From contig MU623340.1 of the NCBI GenBank assembly GCA_025201765.1, positions 186,001 through 250,000 on the forward strand: a DNA stretch of 64,000 nt. The letters are read 5' to 3'. Every line of letters begins with the position of its first letter. The stretch's first letter is position 1. The notes beneath the pieces are model-generated. The model did no database searches. It saw nothing but the letters and a program-made list of their open reading frames with translations, and was not told the DNA's origin. The translations under genes were made by a program, and so were the position numbers. Shown here one piece after another: positions 1 through 12,448 of the stretch. The stretch is from Daldinia sp. FL1419. Lineage: Eukaryota > Ascomycota > Sordariomycetes > Xylariales > Hypoxylaceae.

Positions 1-109
1 CTAGACTCGCTTCTCTGCCGAATGCCCGACAACTTCGAAATTGCTTCAAGCCAACGTTCATCGTGAGCTTGCTCTGTCGCGTATTACTCAATTGACAGCA
101 CTAGTCATC

Positions 110-938
110 ATGAACACTCTCCGCGTCGCTCGCGCAGCCCTTAGGGCCCGTCCCGCAGCTATGCGGCTACCCATCCAGCCCCTTCAGCGAAGAACCTACG
201 CTGAGGCCGCATCCGACAAGGTTTGTCTTCTCATCCGGATATTTCTTCTTATGTCAAGTCTGTTGCTAACTCTCGCTCCAGATCAAGCTGAGCTTGTCTC
301 TCCCCCACCAGGTATGGAACATAACTCCCGCCATATAGCATCACCCTCGGAAATATCGCCATCGGCAGCACGAAATCCTAATTGGCGCACATTGCGATAC
401 AATCCAGCGTATAGCTAGCTGGCTAATTCCCGCAATAGTCTATATACAAGTCCCAAGACGTTGTCCAAGTCAACATTCCCGCCGAGTCCGGGGAAATGGG
501 TGTCCTTGCCAACCACGTGCCGTCGATTGAACAATTAAAGCCGGGTCTGATCGAGGTCGTCGAGGAGAGCGGTAGCAGCAAGCAATTCTTCCGTATGTGA
601 CATGTGATGTGAAGAATAATGCCCCGAGATATAATGCTAAACATAATTACCTTATAATAGTCTCTGGCGGCTTCGCCGTTGTGCAGCCTAACTCGGTTCT
701 GAGCATCAACGCCGTCGAAGGTTACCCCCTTGAGGACTTCAGCGCAGAAGCCGTCAAGGCCCAAATCGCCGAAGCACAAAAGGTCGCGAACGGTAGCGGA
801 AGCGAGCAGGACGTCGCCGAGGCCAAGATTGAGCTGGAGGTACGTCGTCAATACTTCATCATTCATATCATCGTTAAAACAACCACACTGCTAACGAATC
901 TACAGGTTCTCGAGAGCTTACAGGCCGTTCTCAAATAG
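110..938 (+). CDS. atp16: ATP synthase delta subunit, mitochondrial (F1 central stalk)
   Basis: Five exons give a 168-residue protein: 110-220, 282-311, 439-592, 661-839 and 906-938, all with GT..AG introns and consistent phase. The N-terminus (MNTLRVARAALRARPAAMRL) is rich in Arg and Ala and lacks acidic residues, as expected for a mitochondrial presequence. The mature part has the family pattern: IKLSLSLPHQ, then VVQVNIPAESGEMGVLANHVP, then FFLSGGFAVVQPNS, and a C-terminal helical hairpin (EAVKAQIAEAQKVANG). The length fits the fungal family. From family knowledge, the subunit sits in the central stalk of the F1 sector in the matrix and couples proton flow to rotation. Exon 2 is only 30 bp and exon 5 only 33 bp, so automated prediction may miss them. 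The start is the first ATG ahead of the presequence. Confidence 0.93.
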
Positions 939-1473
939 ATCATAACTTAGAGGAAGGAGAAACCACATTAGCAACCTGTATATCACAAAACACGTCCCTT
1001 ACTACCAGGCCGCCTAATGGCACCAATTGAACATGCTTAAGGTCCAAATTGTCTGCCAGATGTGTATCAGTACTTTCCCCTATATGAGTAGGTACTTACC
1101 TACACGTCCCTACCTCATAATGCCTATAGGGTACCTAGGATACCTACCTAGGATACCTACCTAGGTATGCAGGCAGGTACCTAGGTACCTACATAGGTAG
1201 TCCCGTAGCTTCCCTGCTTCTTCTTTGCTAGATCTAGTCCAAGGGTTAAAAAGTCAAATGCTGCTTCTGTGCCATTCCATTTCATCTACATCTAAAATTT
1301 TTATTTTTTATTTTTATTTTTTTAACCTTTGGTCAATCTGAATCATCCCCCTATCAAACTACCACGGCTATATCGAATATTGGTTATGTTATTATAGCGG
1401 TAGCCCATAATAGTGGCCGTCTCTTTTACCGCTAGTCATAGATTTCTTAAGATCAACATCTTAGGTATTAAAC
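939..1473. other. Intergenic; TAGGTACCTA-type motif cluster
   Basis: No gene seen. Positions about 1085-1200 hold a dense run of interleaved TACCTAGG/TAGGTACC motifs, a short palindromic repeat scattered through most intergenic regions of this window. A T-rich stretch follows near 1300-1325. Confidence 0.6.
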
Positions 1474-4410
1474 ATGTCAACCTGTTCATGGGGTGACTCC
1501 CTGACGAGTGCAAACGTATCTACTGTCTACGAGCCAGCGTCGTTGGCCCAAAGAATCATTCCGAAAGGAACTGTTTCATCGCGGATACGTCGGCTTCACC
1601 GCCTTACTCATTCCCATCATGGGTTACCGGAAGACGCCGAGTTTAGAGCTCGGGAACGGAAATATGTATTGATTGGCTAGGGACGGCATTCGGGTTCATA
1701 TTTTCATGTTGCGAGACCATGGCTCGGCCCTCTTACGTATTCCTTCGCAGGCTTAGAGCGTGACCGAAGTGGCCGAAGTGACCAAAATCACCAGATTGGT
1801 CACGGTCAAGGCCGTATCATTACACTCAGTGCCTCTAACTCGACTAAGAATATTCAGAGGCCTGCAAAATCGTGCCAGCGTTATCGTCCAAATCACTCTA
1901 GCGACTTCGCGGCCAGTAGTCCCAGGCATGATATTACAGGTCCGAGTACCCGACTGTACTACCCTTCGGCATTTGATGACTTGATTTCGCCTTCGAATCT
2001 CACTCCCCCTCTATCGGCGATTCGGTCCCTAGGAACGCCACAGTATATACCCATACCATCGAGGACCTCGAGTGTGTCGACGATTTCTCAAGCATCGTAT
2101 CCAACTACTGAGGTCAAGCAACGTCAATCTGCCCGCGAGTTGTTCGAGCAGCATGGTATCAGGAGACCACCTGGCTGGTTTTCTGACGACGAAGACTTAT
2201 CTCTCTTAGGCGATAGGACTGCCGGCCCCCGACGATTCTGCAGGATCTGCCATGTCTGTTCTGCTCGGACTTGGTCGCGAACTCGTTGTCTATCATGCCA
2301 ACATCGCTTATGTGAGAAGTGCCTATGCGAGGTCCCTAAGAATACCGAGAAGGAGCATAGGGCGTTCTCGCACAACACGAGCCATGTTACTAGGCAGGAT
2401 GAAGCACGGCATATTAAGCCAGCCTCACCGACCCCAAAGCCTGTGCAATCTCCCGACAGGACTAGTAATAACAGATCGACCCTACGTAAGCCGCCCCATG
2501 TGCGTTACCAAGGAGACGCCATCCCTGGATTGCAGCTAGAGGCCTCAGGCAATGTAGACAACGAAGAGTCAGTACAACCCGTAGCACTAGCCACTGCAAA
2601 TACCATACCGGAAAGATTAGACTCACCACGGGATTTTCTCACTCGTCCAGTAAGGCAGAATCCTTTTGTTGTCGATGACAAGGAGAGAGTAGAATCAACT
2701 GCAAAGTTACATATACCTGAGCCGTTAGCTACCCGACATTATCATTGCAAGGAATCTCAACTGCATATGCATAGCACAGGCCACGAAGTATCCAGTACCC
2801 GCGTAGAGTGTGATAATCCTATGTGTAGGGCGACACATGCTGGACATTACCCTTATCGACATAGCATCACTTGTGCTTTGCACCGAAGTGAAGAACTCGA
2901 AAGATGTAGGGGCTCACCTAGGGAATTCCAGGTAACAGAGAATACTCCAATTGCTCACCAACAGGGCATACAATCCAAAGAAGTTACGTTACAACCTTCA
3001 ACTGATACAATTCATCGGCGTTATATTACGGGGTTTCAAGCGCCCCATCATGTTGCGGAACACATCACCAGTAACGCTAACCACGGAACTCGGCACCTAC
3101 ACTGTAGCCGGGTGGACGAAGCTGCCAATGAGCCTGGGCACAGTATCACAGGCCAAGCCCAAGAGTTCAAGTCTACGGAAACCGAATGCGCTTCCTATAT
3201 CAATCAGGGATACAGGGACAGTCGCGACATTATTAGCAATTACGCCACAACCGAAGATGATGTTACCGGCAGAGTGCATACGTCGAACGCTGCAGGGGCA
3301 ATCAAACGTGATGCCCGAAGTAGGAGACCCTTGCCCAAAAGTCGTGTATTTAGTCCGCCACCATGGTTACAAGCGCCGAGTAAAGAAGCAGGCGACGCTC
3401 GATCTAGACTACGCCATATCGAAGTCAGAAACCACGGCCATCGGCTACACATTAGTGTGACGAGCTCGGAAGAAGAAAGAGTAGACCATTCTCGGAGTCC
3501 GGTCCATGGGCTGAATCCCGAAAGGGATCCATCCACCATGCTCAGTAGCCCGAGTCATGATTTCCTAAGGGTTTCTGCTCCTTCCCCTCCGACAGCTTTG
3601 CATATCACGCACCACCAGAGACCAGAGTCTTAGCAAGACCATTCGTCTCAACATGCGTTGTCCAGGGTAAGTGTAGAGACACATGCCCGTGCGGAAACCT
3701 CTCCAGCGGAAAATCAACAGGCATCCCTCCACCGCAGATGTCGTTCAACACACCTTCAGTTTGATAATAACAGGTACTCACAGAACATGTACCATAGCCC
3801 CCCATCTGCTCATTCGGATATCTCCCATTCGCCGCATGATCCAGAGAATCCCAAACGCTCTTACAGCTTTGTGCATGAACAGTCTAGGATTAAATCTGGA
3901 CACACAGAAATTGCACATGGTTATCGCCCAGATGATACCCACACAATACGTGGTAATGGGCATTCTCCATTGAGTACTGCGACTCGTGCCAGCCATTCAC
4001 CTCTCCAGCCACGACAGATCTTGCGTGACATTAACGAATCCGTAACATTTAGAAAGGGGGGTTCGGTATTAGAGGCTGAAGGTAGGAGAACCCCTAATTC
4101 AACTAGCGGTGAAACATCAGGGTTCGAAGTACACCATCCAAATCCCATTGCGCCACCAAATCATGATTGTAGCTGGAAAGAGCGCTATCTGGCACTAACG
4201 GCTGAAGTTCGCCTACTGAAGGCAGAGCTATCTACCAGAAATTCTCTCAGAGGAACTGATTTCAATTACACGAGGCAAGCTGCTGAAAATATCGGAGATG
4301 AAGATGACTTGGGGATCGAGGGGGTGACAATTGTTATGCACTTGAGAGGCAGAGACGACTTGGTCATTAATACAGACTTGACTCGGGAGGTTGGCGAGAG
4401 CGTAAAATAG
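1474..4410 (+). CDS. Uncharacterised protein with a cysteine cluster; model uncertain, one in-frame TAG
   Basis: A single frame stays open from 1681 to the stop at 4408-4410 except for one TAG at 3631-3633, so about 900 codons are interrupted once. That is far beyond chance, so I take it as a real gene. The frame has no early ATG. The simplest start is the ATG at 1474, with an intron 1516-1680 (GTATCT..TAG, phase 0), but this is not proven. A cysteine cluster at about 2241-2330 reads C-x2-C-x2-C-x9-C-x2-C-x4-C-x2-C-x-C, a zinc-binding-like pattern. It follows a short conserved-looking RRPPGWFSDDEDLSLL stretch. A second Cys/His-rich stretch lies near 2740-2890. The middle is polar and probably disordered. 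Near 4170-4240 a short helix (WKERYLALTAEVRLLKAEL) could form a coiled coil. The TAG may be removed by an unrecognised intron (TAG itself could be a phase-0 acceptor), or it may be a true nonsense mutation. I do not recognise the family. Confidence 0.5.
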
Positions 4411-7400
4411 AGCTAAATAGCCAGTGGCGTCTAGTCCGGAGAAGGGCAAGGCCAGAGGCGAGAGGCGAGAGGCAAGAGGCGAGAATAGCGATACAATACC
4501 GAGTCGCTATCAACCGAGACGAGATTATAGTGGCATAGGGGCATCACTGAACGGCCTCGGGGCCAGGCGTCATCGTTAGACTAGTATTCGGCTTTCATGC
4601 AACCTTTAATCAACAGAAATATATAATACTCAATAGGTAATGCCTATCCAGGCACTCAAAATGTCCTGGCTATGGTAATCGGTAGTGCCACTTTAAGCCC
4701 CAGTATCATGAAATCTACCTGTTGGAATACACCACAAAGAATGACAATTTCATAGCTATAATCCTTCCTGCATTGGTCAAACAACCTCGGACACCGAGTC
4801 CTTTGTTACAATACTCACTAAATCATACAGCTCATTTACTAAGTTCCTAATTTGGTCAGCTACAGTATTACGCCCCTATATATAGGCTTGGCCGTAAAAA
4901 AGAGCCACTAGCGGTCCAGGAAGGATTTAGGTCTTAGATGGCGTAATTTATTGAGTAGTACCTCACACTTTCGGCCTCGCTCTTTTGTTAACGCCGTTCA
5001 ACCAACCTGATGATGCTAGCTAGTCAATAATTTGGGGTGTTGTTGGTATACAGAAGAGGAGAGAAGGGAGGGAATGCGATCTAGGGCGTCATGACTATGG
5101 GTCGGACACGGATCAGGTGTAGAGCTGTAGGTGCTATGTGCGGAATAAGAGAGACAATCCCCATTGTGGGTTGGAGTTTTGACTCAAAGCCGGGGAGACG
5201 GCACTGAAGAGACGGGAGTTAGGGAGCAGGTGCCTCGTTGTCTTAGATAGATAGAATCCCGATTCGGAGACTATGATGGAGGAATCGTTTTCACCTACGG
5301 GGGTGGCACACATATTGAACTTGAGTATTGGTTTATGTTTGTGTTCTTTATGTCCTTAGGTAGGTACTCTATCGCTAGACTATATTCTCTCATGAGGACA
5401 AGAACGTAACCATCGCCCCCTGTCGATGGCTGGTGTAAGTATACATATTCGTTCTCACGTCAATCCCCTAGTTTCGGCAACATAGTAGGGCATACCTTAC
5501 TTGCCTGGTTGGCATCTATATAGATTGGGAGAATAGGTACCTATCCCGGCCCCGGGGCCCGAGATTTGGATCCTTCTAGCATCTCAAGTGCCATATACAG
5601 CCAACATAGAACAAACATGCGCAGGTATCCTGATAGACAATACGTCCACATCGTGTAGCCTTCAAGTCCCGGATCGGCAGCACAAGACTAGACTCTTAAA
5701 AGATCGTTGTAGGGTATGGATCCATGATTCCATCCAAAGGCCCCCAAAGCCCTCAATATCCCTTCTGTTCATCTTGGCATTCATACGAGAAGTAAGATCC
5801 CGGATCCTGAAGCGAGTTTGCTTTGGTTACCCGAGACACATGGCATTTTTGGTCTAGACCGCCTTCTCGCGTGGTTGGTACGAAGCAAACCTGTCTGTCT
5901 AGTGTCACTACTGGTATAATTCCCGGACCCTACGATAGAGAAACCCTGGGTTTATCCTTGGCAAACACGCTCAATAAAGCGCAACTTACAATGGGCATAA
6001 TGTTGTGCTATGGTGGCATATTGATATGATTATGTAAGGAAAGGGGGTGTAGCAACAAATCGTATTTGGTGATTTTACATTTCATATATTGCAGATAGGG
6101 CAATATTGCAATAGTTTGCTTGTTCAAATATTGATCGCTGTATATCTCTGTTTGTGTCGTTCGAGGAAATCTTCCCCATGTCTACAATACCCATGATACC
6201 GCTCGGCAGGTAACCTCTACATAGGTGGTACAATGAAACCAGCTAGTGAATACAAGAAGGATACTAAATGCTTAAGAGTGCGGTACAAGTTTCAACTGTT
6301 CCCCAGGATGGCACCAACTAGCGGGTGCTCCAGAATGCTAGAGTCGTAGTCCATTAAAACGGACCTTCAGAATCGCGATGCTGGGTCTTGATCAGCGGCA
6401 AGTAATTGCGAGAAACTTACAATGTTGGGTAGTACCAAGACACGAGGTACATGAGGTTGTTTTGGTAGCCACTCAGGCGATCTATTTCCGAATACGTTTA
6501 TTGTTCATGTCGGAGATCAGCCATCTTTAGAGATCGGGCGATTGAGGAAACGCCAACAACGTCGATACGAATCACACCTCGACACCCCTTAAATGCCCGA
6601 CTCGAAAGAGGAAGCGTGAAGAAATGAGCAGTAAGCAATGATAATTTGTGTCAGGTTAGGGTTGTATGGTGTATGGCCGACTCGTCTCACGATCAGACAT
6701 GCATTCGGAGTTGTGAAGTCTAAATTGTGACGTTAGGATGCGAGTCCTTTATGTGAATCTCTATGCGAGACCAATCTTCGCGGCGCTTAATGTGTCTTAA
6801 AAATGCGTCTAAAAAGTAAGCTTTCCCGCCAAGTGGATAATAATCTGGTCGGATTTACGTTATAGTCTGGCTGCTAAGGCGGGAAGATGAGAGTTGGACT
6901 GGAAATGCTGGACGGGAGATCGTCTTTGATAATGCCAAGACGAAGTCCACGAGCAATAAGCTTTGCCAAGTTGCCAAGATAACGTCCATCGGAGGCGGGA
7001 AGCAAGCAATTTTTGGGTCCTTGGCGATACCCGCCGAGAACGACGAAGATCGCGGGGTAGTTGGGTTTTTTTTTTTTTTTTTTTTTTTGTTTCTCTCTTC
7101 TTTTCTCGGAGTCCAAGATTTGAGATCTGATAGTTCCCGCATTGATTTTCGATATGCTTGGAAATATTGCTAAGCTTTGTGGTTCGCACGCCACAACAGA
7201 TCGGTCAGGGGTAATAAAAAATAATAATAGTAATAATAACCCTTCTGTATCGTTGCATCATACTTCCGAGTAAAAAGATGCTTGCGGATGAAGATCAGTT
7301 GATATTCAAGAGATGGGTTGCTCTTTAGATAAATACGCCCTCGTATCTTTCTCATCGCTTCTTACCTATGCGCTCCAATAGTCGATGACGGAGGGGAGTG

Positions 7401-9119
7401 TCCGGCTCGGCTTTGGATTGTTAATCCGCTCATTAATAACGACGCCGAGTCTTCTGTTGGCTGGGTTGGTCACAAAACCTGCTGCATTCTTCGAACGGAC
7501 CATCATACTATGTATATGCTCATCATATACATCGCATAGTATATGTTATGTTATGTCTCGCAATCAGCGAAGATACGCCGAATGGATGCTCCATCAACGC
7601 AGTACAACCCTATGCACAGCTTCTCTCAATTCCGGCTGAACAGACATACGCACTACAGAGTCGCTTTCGCCATAGTTACCGTTCCGGGTAGGTAATCAAA
7701 AAATAAAATAAAATAAAAAAAGCAATCGATGTGGCCATTTCGCCCATCCGGGTGACCTGGACTTGCAGAGACTGCAGAGACGGCAGAAATGCAGGGCCGT
7801 TGCGTCCAACCTCATAACGTACAAGTTTTGTTATAACTCTACGAGCGTTACGCCTAGAGCGGACGAAAACTCCGTGTGTCGGCCGTGTGTTTGCTGTGAG
7901 TTTCCCGTGTGTGAGTGTGTGTGTGTCTCTCTCTCTGGATGTTGATGTTACGGCACTTGATTTTGAGAACGTCATGAGTTTCTAAAATTGATCAACTCTT
8001 TTCCCGGGAAATACCGGATTGTCGTATTAGATTGCTTACGAAAATCTAAGTTATCCCAGGTTATACGGAATATTCGGCCATTTCTTTAGGGTCCGCCATC
8101 GAAAGTGAGGTGCGACGACACTTTCCAAGATAGGAATTAATAACGACGAATGAAGGTCGAAGGAGGAAAAAGAGACAAATGAGGGTGGAAATCGGAGTGT
8201 AGCACAGTGTCGAAGCTTGCCAGATACGTTAGTGCCGAACTACCATATATAGCAGTATTGTACCATAACCATTACCATTACCCTCCGATTATACTGCAGT
8301 GGCACCACAGTGGCACCTGGGTAGCGTGACAGTTACCAATATGTTGTACAGTGTGTATTAACAACTAACACCTTCTTTCAGATCGTGGCTTCTTTTCCCA
8401 GTGAATGCACTTCCCCTAAACACCTTCTGAGACGGGTACAATACACGAAATACACGGGTACAAATATCTTAAGGGAGGTTCGATCCACTAATTAAGTGTC
8501 TTTCTGCCAACCAATCCAACCAACCCAACCGACCCAACCTATCCCATCGGACCCCGGCAGCCCCAGAAGCCACCCATCCGACCCATCTCAAATACTTTTT
8601 CCCCACTTAACAGGGATGGAATGCGATGAGCCTTCTAGCAAGCGAAGTCTGACCTTTTGGCTTGCCTGCTTTGCTTCTGCCCACCCCAAACTAAACCGTC
8701 TGTTGGCTTCCTGTTGGTTTCCCATCTCCCGTCTCTTTTCCCAAGATTTCTGGGCGCCCAGACATCAACCTCGAATAATCAAGAACTACGAAAACCATCC
8801 CCGCCAGCGAAACCGAGAGAAACTATCTCGTTTTATTACTGCGTCTAAAAAAAGAGGGAAAAAATTAATTGAATTGAAAGGAAGAGGATTGGTTGGAAAA
8901 ATTAATTATTATCGCGCGAGAATCGGACGTCTTGGGCGAAACGAGTTTTATTACCGCGCAATACGTTCGTACTCGACCGACTCGACCACGTAACACGGGC
9001 CCGTCGCGTTTTCGAAGCCCTCGTAGGGTATCCCTATTCCATGGCGAATGCCTCGCGGTAGCATCGCAAGTGCCTGAACGTCGTCGCCTAGCGACTGGCC
9101 GCCCGACTGTCCTTTTACG
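4411..9119. other. Long intergenic region and probable palH leader
   Basis: About 4.7 kb with no reading frame I can defend. It holds a purine-rich minisatellite near 4452-4485 (GAGGCGA units), a poly-T run at about 7067-7088 and a short GT/CT tract at 7905-7936. From about 8500 to 9119 the strand is pyrimidine-rich (CCAACC repeats, TTTTCCC tracts), as in many fungal promoters and 5' leaders. This part is probably the leader of the palH gene. Confidence 0.55.
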
Positions 9120-11396
9120 ATGGATTCGCACTTCTTTCGGCAGCCCAGGATGGCTGCTACGGCGACATTGACTCTCGATGCTTCTTGTACTCCGTATATC
9201 CTCCCCTCGAGCGGTCTATTACATATTCCCGGAGCGGATCCGACATTCTTAACGACCAACGCCGTTTACTCGCCCCTCTGCTCGCCCACTGCCGTACCAC
9301 AACCCGCCATTATTGCGAATGGTGCCTTCGATCTGGACCAAACATCCTCGGATTCAGGCCCCCAATTTTCCGACTTTCGCGATCCTTTCTACTCCTCGAC
9401 TTTCCCGCAATGCTATGCTCTAGCTGCTTGTACCGTTCTTGCTTATTTGCTTTTAATCATGCTTGTTATTGCGCCTCGATCGTTTCTTGACGGGGGCGTT
9501 GTCGTTTTAGGCCGACGTGGTTTCACGAATGGCCCTTCTAATGGTATTAGTATCGGTGGCCGTCCATGGTTACAAAAGGTTGCAGCTTTAACTGTCGCAA
9601 TATCATTATCTATTGCTACGGCAGATACCTTCCGCGTTGCCGAAAGACAGTACGCGTTGGGAATTCAGAACGCAGCGCAATTACAGGAGGATGTACTGGG
9701 AGGAACCCAGTTGAAAGTCATCCAGCTTATCTCCGATACGTTTCTTTGGCTGGCCCAAGCCCAGACACTTATACGATTATTCCCCCGGCAACGCGAAAAG
9801 GTCATCATTAAATGGACGGCCTTCTCTCTAATCACGCTGGACGTGGTCTTCGGTGCCCTCAACAGCTTCCATTACACCAAGCAGGGCAACACTAGGCCAC
9901 GCAGCTTTACCGATGCTGTGCCGGCGCTTAGCTATCTGTTTCAATTATCTCTAGGCTTATTATATGCTGCATGGGTGCTCTATTATTCACTCATGAAGAA
10001 GCGATATGCTTTCTATCACCCCCTCATGAAAAATATCTGCCTAATGGCAGCTCTCTCTATAATCTCGATTCTTGTTCCCGTTATCTTTTTCGTCCTCGAC
10101 ATAGCAAAGCCCGAATTCGGTGGATGGGGTGACTATGTAAGATGGGTTGGCGCTGCCGCAGCAAGCGTTGTAGTATGGGAATGGGTTGAACGAATTGAAG
10201 CGTTGGAACGTGAAGAGAAGAAGGATGGTGTGCTAGGCCGAGAAGTCTTTGACGGCGACGAAATGATGGAAGTATTCCCCTCAGACCTTTCATGGTCTTT
10301 GCGACGGAAGAATAAAAAGAAGAATGAAGACGATGACGATGAAGGGGAGAGTGGTAATAGCTCGTTATCCGGGAGTCGAAGTAATATGTGGCCGGCCATG
10401 TCATCTATTGCTAGCCGATATAGGTCGAGGACTGTAAGCAGTCCAGACCGGAGACCGCAAGCTATTACGACGGGTAGGGCGGGGACCCGATTTTTACAGC
10501 CACCACTATGGCCTTCTCGGCCGCCGCCTGCAGTCACACCAGTAAGTAGGACGGATACTGCAAGCGCTGATAGCACCGTTTATGCGGTGCGATATCAGCC
10601 TCTCACAGAGACGACATCTAGGACCACGGACGATAGACACTGCCGGCCCTTATCTAGGAGTAATAGTGCAGCTTCAGCATCAAGCCCAGTAGTAGAGAGG
10701 AGTGAACAGCCCGGAAGCACATCGCCATCACAGCAACCCTTATCAGCCCGCGCACCGGAAAGGAGAAACGAAGAGGAAGGAAATTCGAACCGCTGGAACC
10801 ACTTGAATCCGTTCCATCGTGCCGCAAAGGAACCCCCGGCGGAAGTGCTTCCGCACACAATTCCGAAGCAATCGAAACGGCGTGATTACGAAAGCGTTGG
10901 TAGATGGGACCTAAGAGGTCGGGTTGAAATCTTCGCCGCCACTCAGGCGGAGAGAATTCTAGAAAGGATTCGACCGACTCCTGATACGGACAGCTTGCCG
11001 GTTACCGTTATACCCGCTCCTCCTCGCCGCGGTGCAGCACTGGCTCAACTATTGGAAGAAGAGGAGTTGCAAATAGAGTCACACGAACAACCAAACCCAG
11101 CCTCTTCGCCTCCGGTGCACACACCAAGGAGCACAATTATTACAGCCGGTCCCACGCCACAATCACATCACGTGTCTAGGAATAGTAGTACGGCATCGTC
11201 GGCGCCTAGGCTAACTCCAGGTCCAATGGAAAGGAATAATTCATATGTCCATAGGCCACCTAATACGCGCGATATCAATCCGTTGACCGCCCCAAGTTAT
11301 AGGAGCGGAGATCAACGGGAAAGAACGACTAGCGAAAGGCGACCTGTGGACGACATATTAGAAGATGACCAGCATCACGCGTCGTCGCCTGTGTAG
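9120..11396 (+). CDS. palH: pH-response sensor PalH/Rim21, seven-transmembrane protein
   Basis: An uninterrupted frame of 758 codons. Residues 1-95 are extracytosolic-type sequence with several Cys residues. Seven hydrophobic segments follow at about 98-118, 151-170, 198-220, 229-249, 268-291, 305-328 and 339-358. A long hydrophilic tail (about 360-758) begins with a charged stretch (EREEKK) and contains an acidic run (NEDDDDEGE). The order (N-terminal ectodomain, 7 TM helices, long Ser/Thr/Pro-rich cytosolic tail) and segments such as LISDTFLWLAQAQTLIRLFPR are characteristic of the PalH/Rim21 family. In that pathway PalH at the plasma membrane senses ambient alkaline pH and, with PalF and the ESCRT-linked Pal proteins, triggers proteolytic activation of PacC/Rim101. 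A second in-frame Met at codon 11 is an alternative start. I chose the first Met because it is upstream in the same open frame. Confidence 0.9.
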   Translation: MDSHFFRQPRMAATATLTLDASCTPYILPSSGLLHIPGADPTFLTTNAVYSPLCSPTAVPQPAIIANGAFDLDQTSSDSGPQFSDFRDPFYSSTFPQCYALAACTVLAYLLLIMLVIAPRSFLDGGVVVLGRRGFTNGPSNGISIGGRPWLQKVAALTVAISLSIATADTFRVAERQYALGIQNAAQLQEDVLGGTQLKVIQLISDTFLWLAQAQTLIRLFPRQREKVIIKWTAFSLITLDVVFGALNSFHYTKQGNTRPRSFTDAVPALSYLFQLSLGLLYAAWVLYYSLMKKRYAFYHPLMKNICLMAALSIISILVPVIFFVLDIAKPEFGGWGDYVRWVGAAAASVVVWEWVERIEALEREEKKDGVLGREVFDGDEMMEVFPSDLSWSLRRKNKKKNEDDDDEGESGNSSLSGSRSNMWPAMSSIASRYRSRTVSSPDRRPQAITTGRAGTRFLQPPLWPSRPPPAVTPVSRTDTASADSTVYAVRYQPLTETTSRTTDDRHCRPLSRSNSAASASSPVVERSEQPGSTSPSQQPLSARAPERRNEEEGNSNRWNHLNPFHRAAKEPPAEVLPHTIPKQSKRRDYESVGRWDLRGRVEIFAATQAERILERIRPTPDTDSLPVTVIPAPPRRGAALAQLLEEEELQIESHEQPNPASSPPVHTPRSTIITAGPTPQSHHVSRNSSTASSAPRLTPGPMERNNSYVHRPPNTRDINPLTAPSYRSGDQRERTTSERRPVDDILEDDQHHASSPV

Positions 11397-12415
11397 AGCT
11401 TTCCGGTCCGGCTGTATTGAATGTTCCTGTGATCTAATGGTAGCGCGGCGCTTGGGTGTACTTTGTTTATTCGGTTGCATTGTATGGCGCATTGGGTTTC
11501 AAAATGGAAGGGAATAGCGAATCTCGGGCCATATATTATAAGATACTTCTGGGCTGATATGTTGCACACTATATCTGCTATATTTGCATTGGTGGGGGTA
11601 GTGTTGCTCGAGTATAATCAGCATACTCGAGAAGTGGCGTAGGCCGCTGTATATAAGAGCATCTTTAGCATTGCCACTCGGACTGAGAGTGAGAGCGTTG
11701 ATGGGCGCATTGGAATTAAGAGCGGGGTGATGAAGATTCCCGTCAAGAGACATTTGACGAACGATATTAGTTTATATAACATAGCATTTATATAGCATTG
11801 CCCTGCCCTAACTCATTTATATGGTTATTTGGGTCATGAGTATGAAACGACTATCTGCAAATGGCTTATACGATGTTTGACTAGGTTAGGCGGTTGCTTG
11901 TGAACTTACGATATATCACTTGTGCCGAGGTGCTTTGAGCGGCATAGCCGATAGTAGTAGCTCCCTCCCTACCTGCCTACCTACCTACCTATACTCACTC
12001 GGATATTACGTAGACCATCAGTGTATAAGATTTCTTAGCCTCGAGTAGGCAGTTTTAGCGGTGAGTTGAGAGGTATTTTGACTCTTGCAAGTGGACGTAT
12101 GTGTCGCTATTGGACACGTGTAAGAAATTTAGCAGTACGAGATCCCCATCTTTGAACCTTACGCAAATTCGATATTCGATATTCGATATTCGATTTTATG
12201 CTTGGGTTTGCTGAAGAAGTGCGCCCGAGAGAGCCGTATCAGCAGGCGGGAAAAGGGGTGGATCTGGGCATTACAGCTGGTAAACTTTTTTGAACGTTAT
12301 CTTGGCAGGGAGAAGAAGACCAATCACAAAATATAAAACAGAACTGGACCCTTTGTGCTAATTAAAGTTAGCGGTTGCCGGAAATCATATGCTTGCCCCG
12401 CTATGCGCTCCTGGC

Positions 12416-12448
12416 TCCTGAGTCCTGAGTCCTGAGTCCTGAGTCCTT
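12416..12448. repeat. Short tandem repeat, 7-bp unit TCCTGAG
   Basis: Four and a half consecutive TCCTGAG units in the intergenic region; a simple minisatellite. Confidence 0.85.

Noticed and set aside
423..866. A 147-codon minus-strand frame
   Set aside because: Antisense shadow of exons 3 and 4 of the ATP synthase delta gene.
6855..7194. Overlapping minus-strand frames in all three phases
   Set aside because: All read through the same poly-T tract (Lys runs), and openness in all three frames is not a coding signature.
8496..8993. A 165-codon open frame upstream of palH
   Set aside because: Low-complexity Pro/Gln start made by CCAACC repeats in a pyrimidine-rich leader; more likely untranslated.
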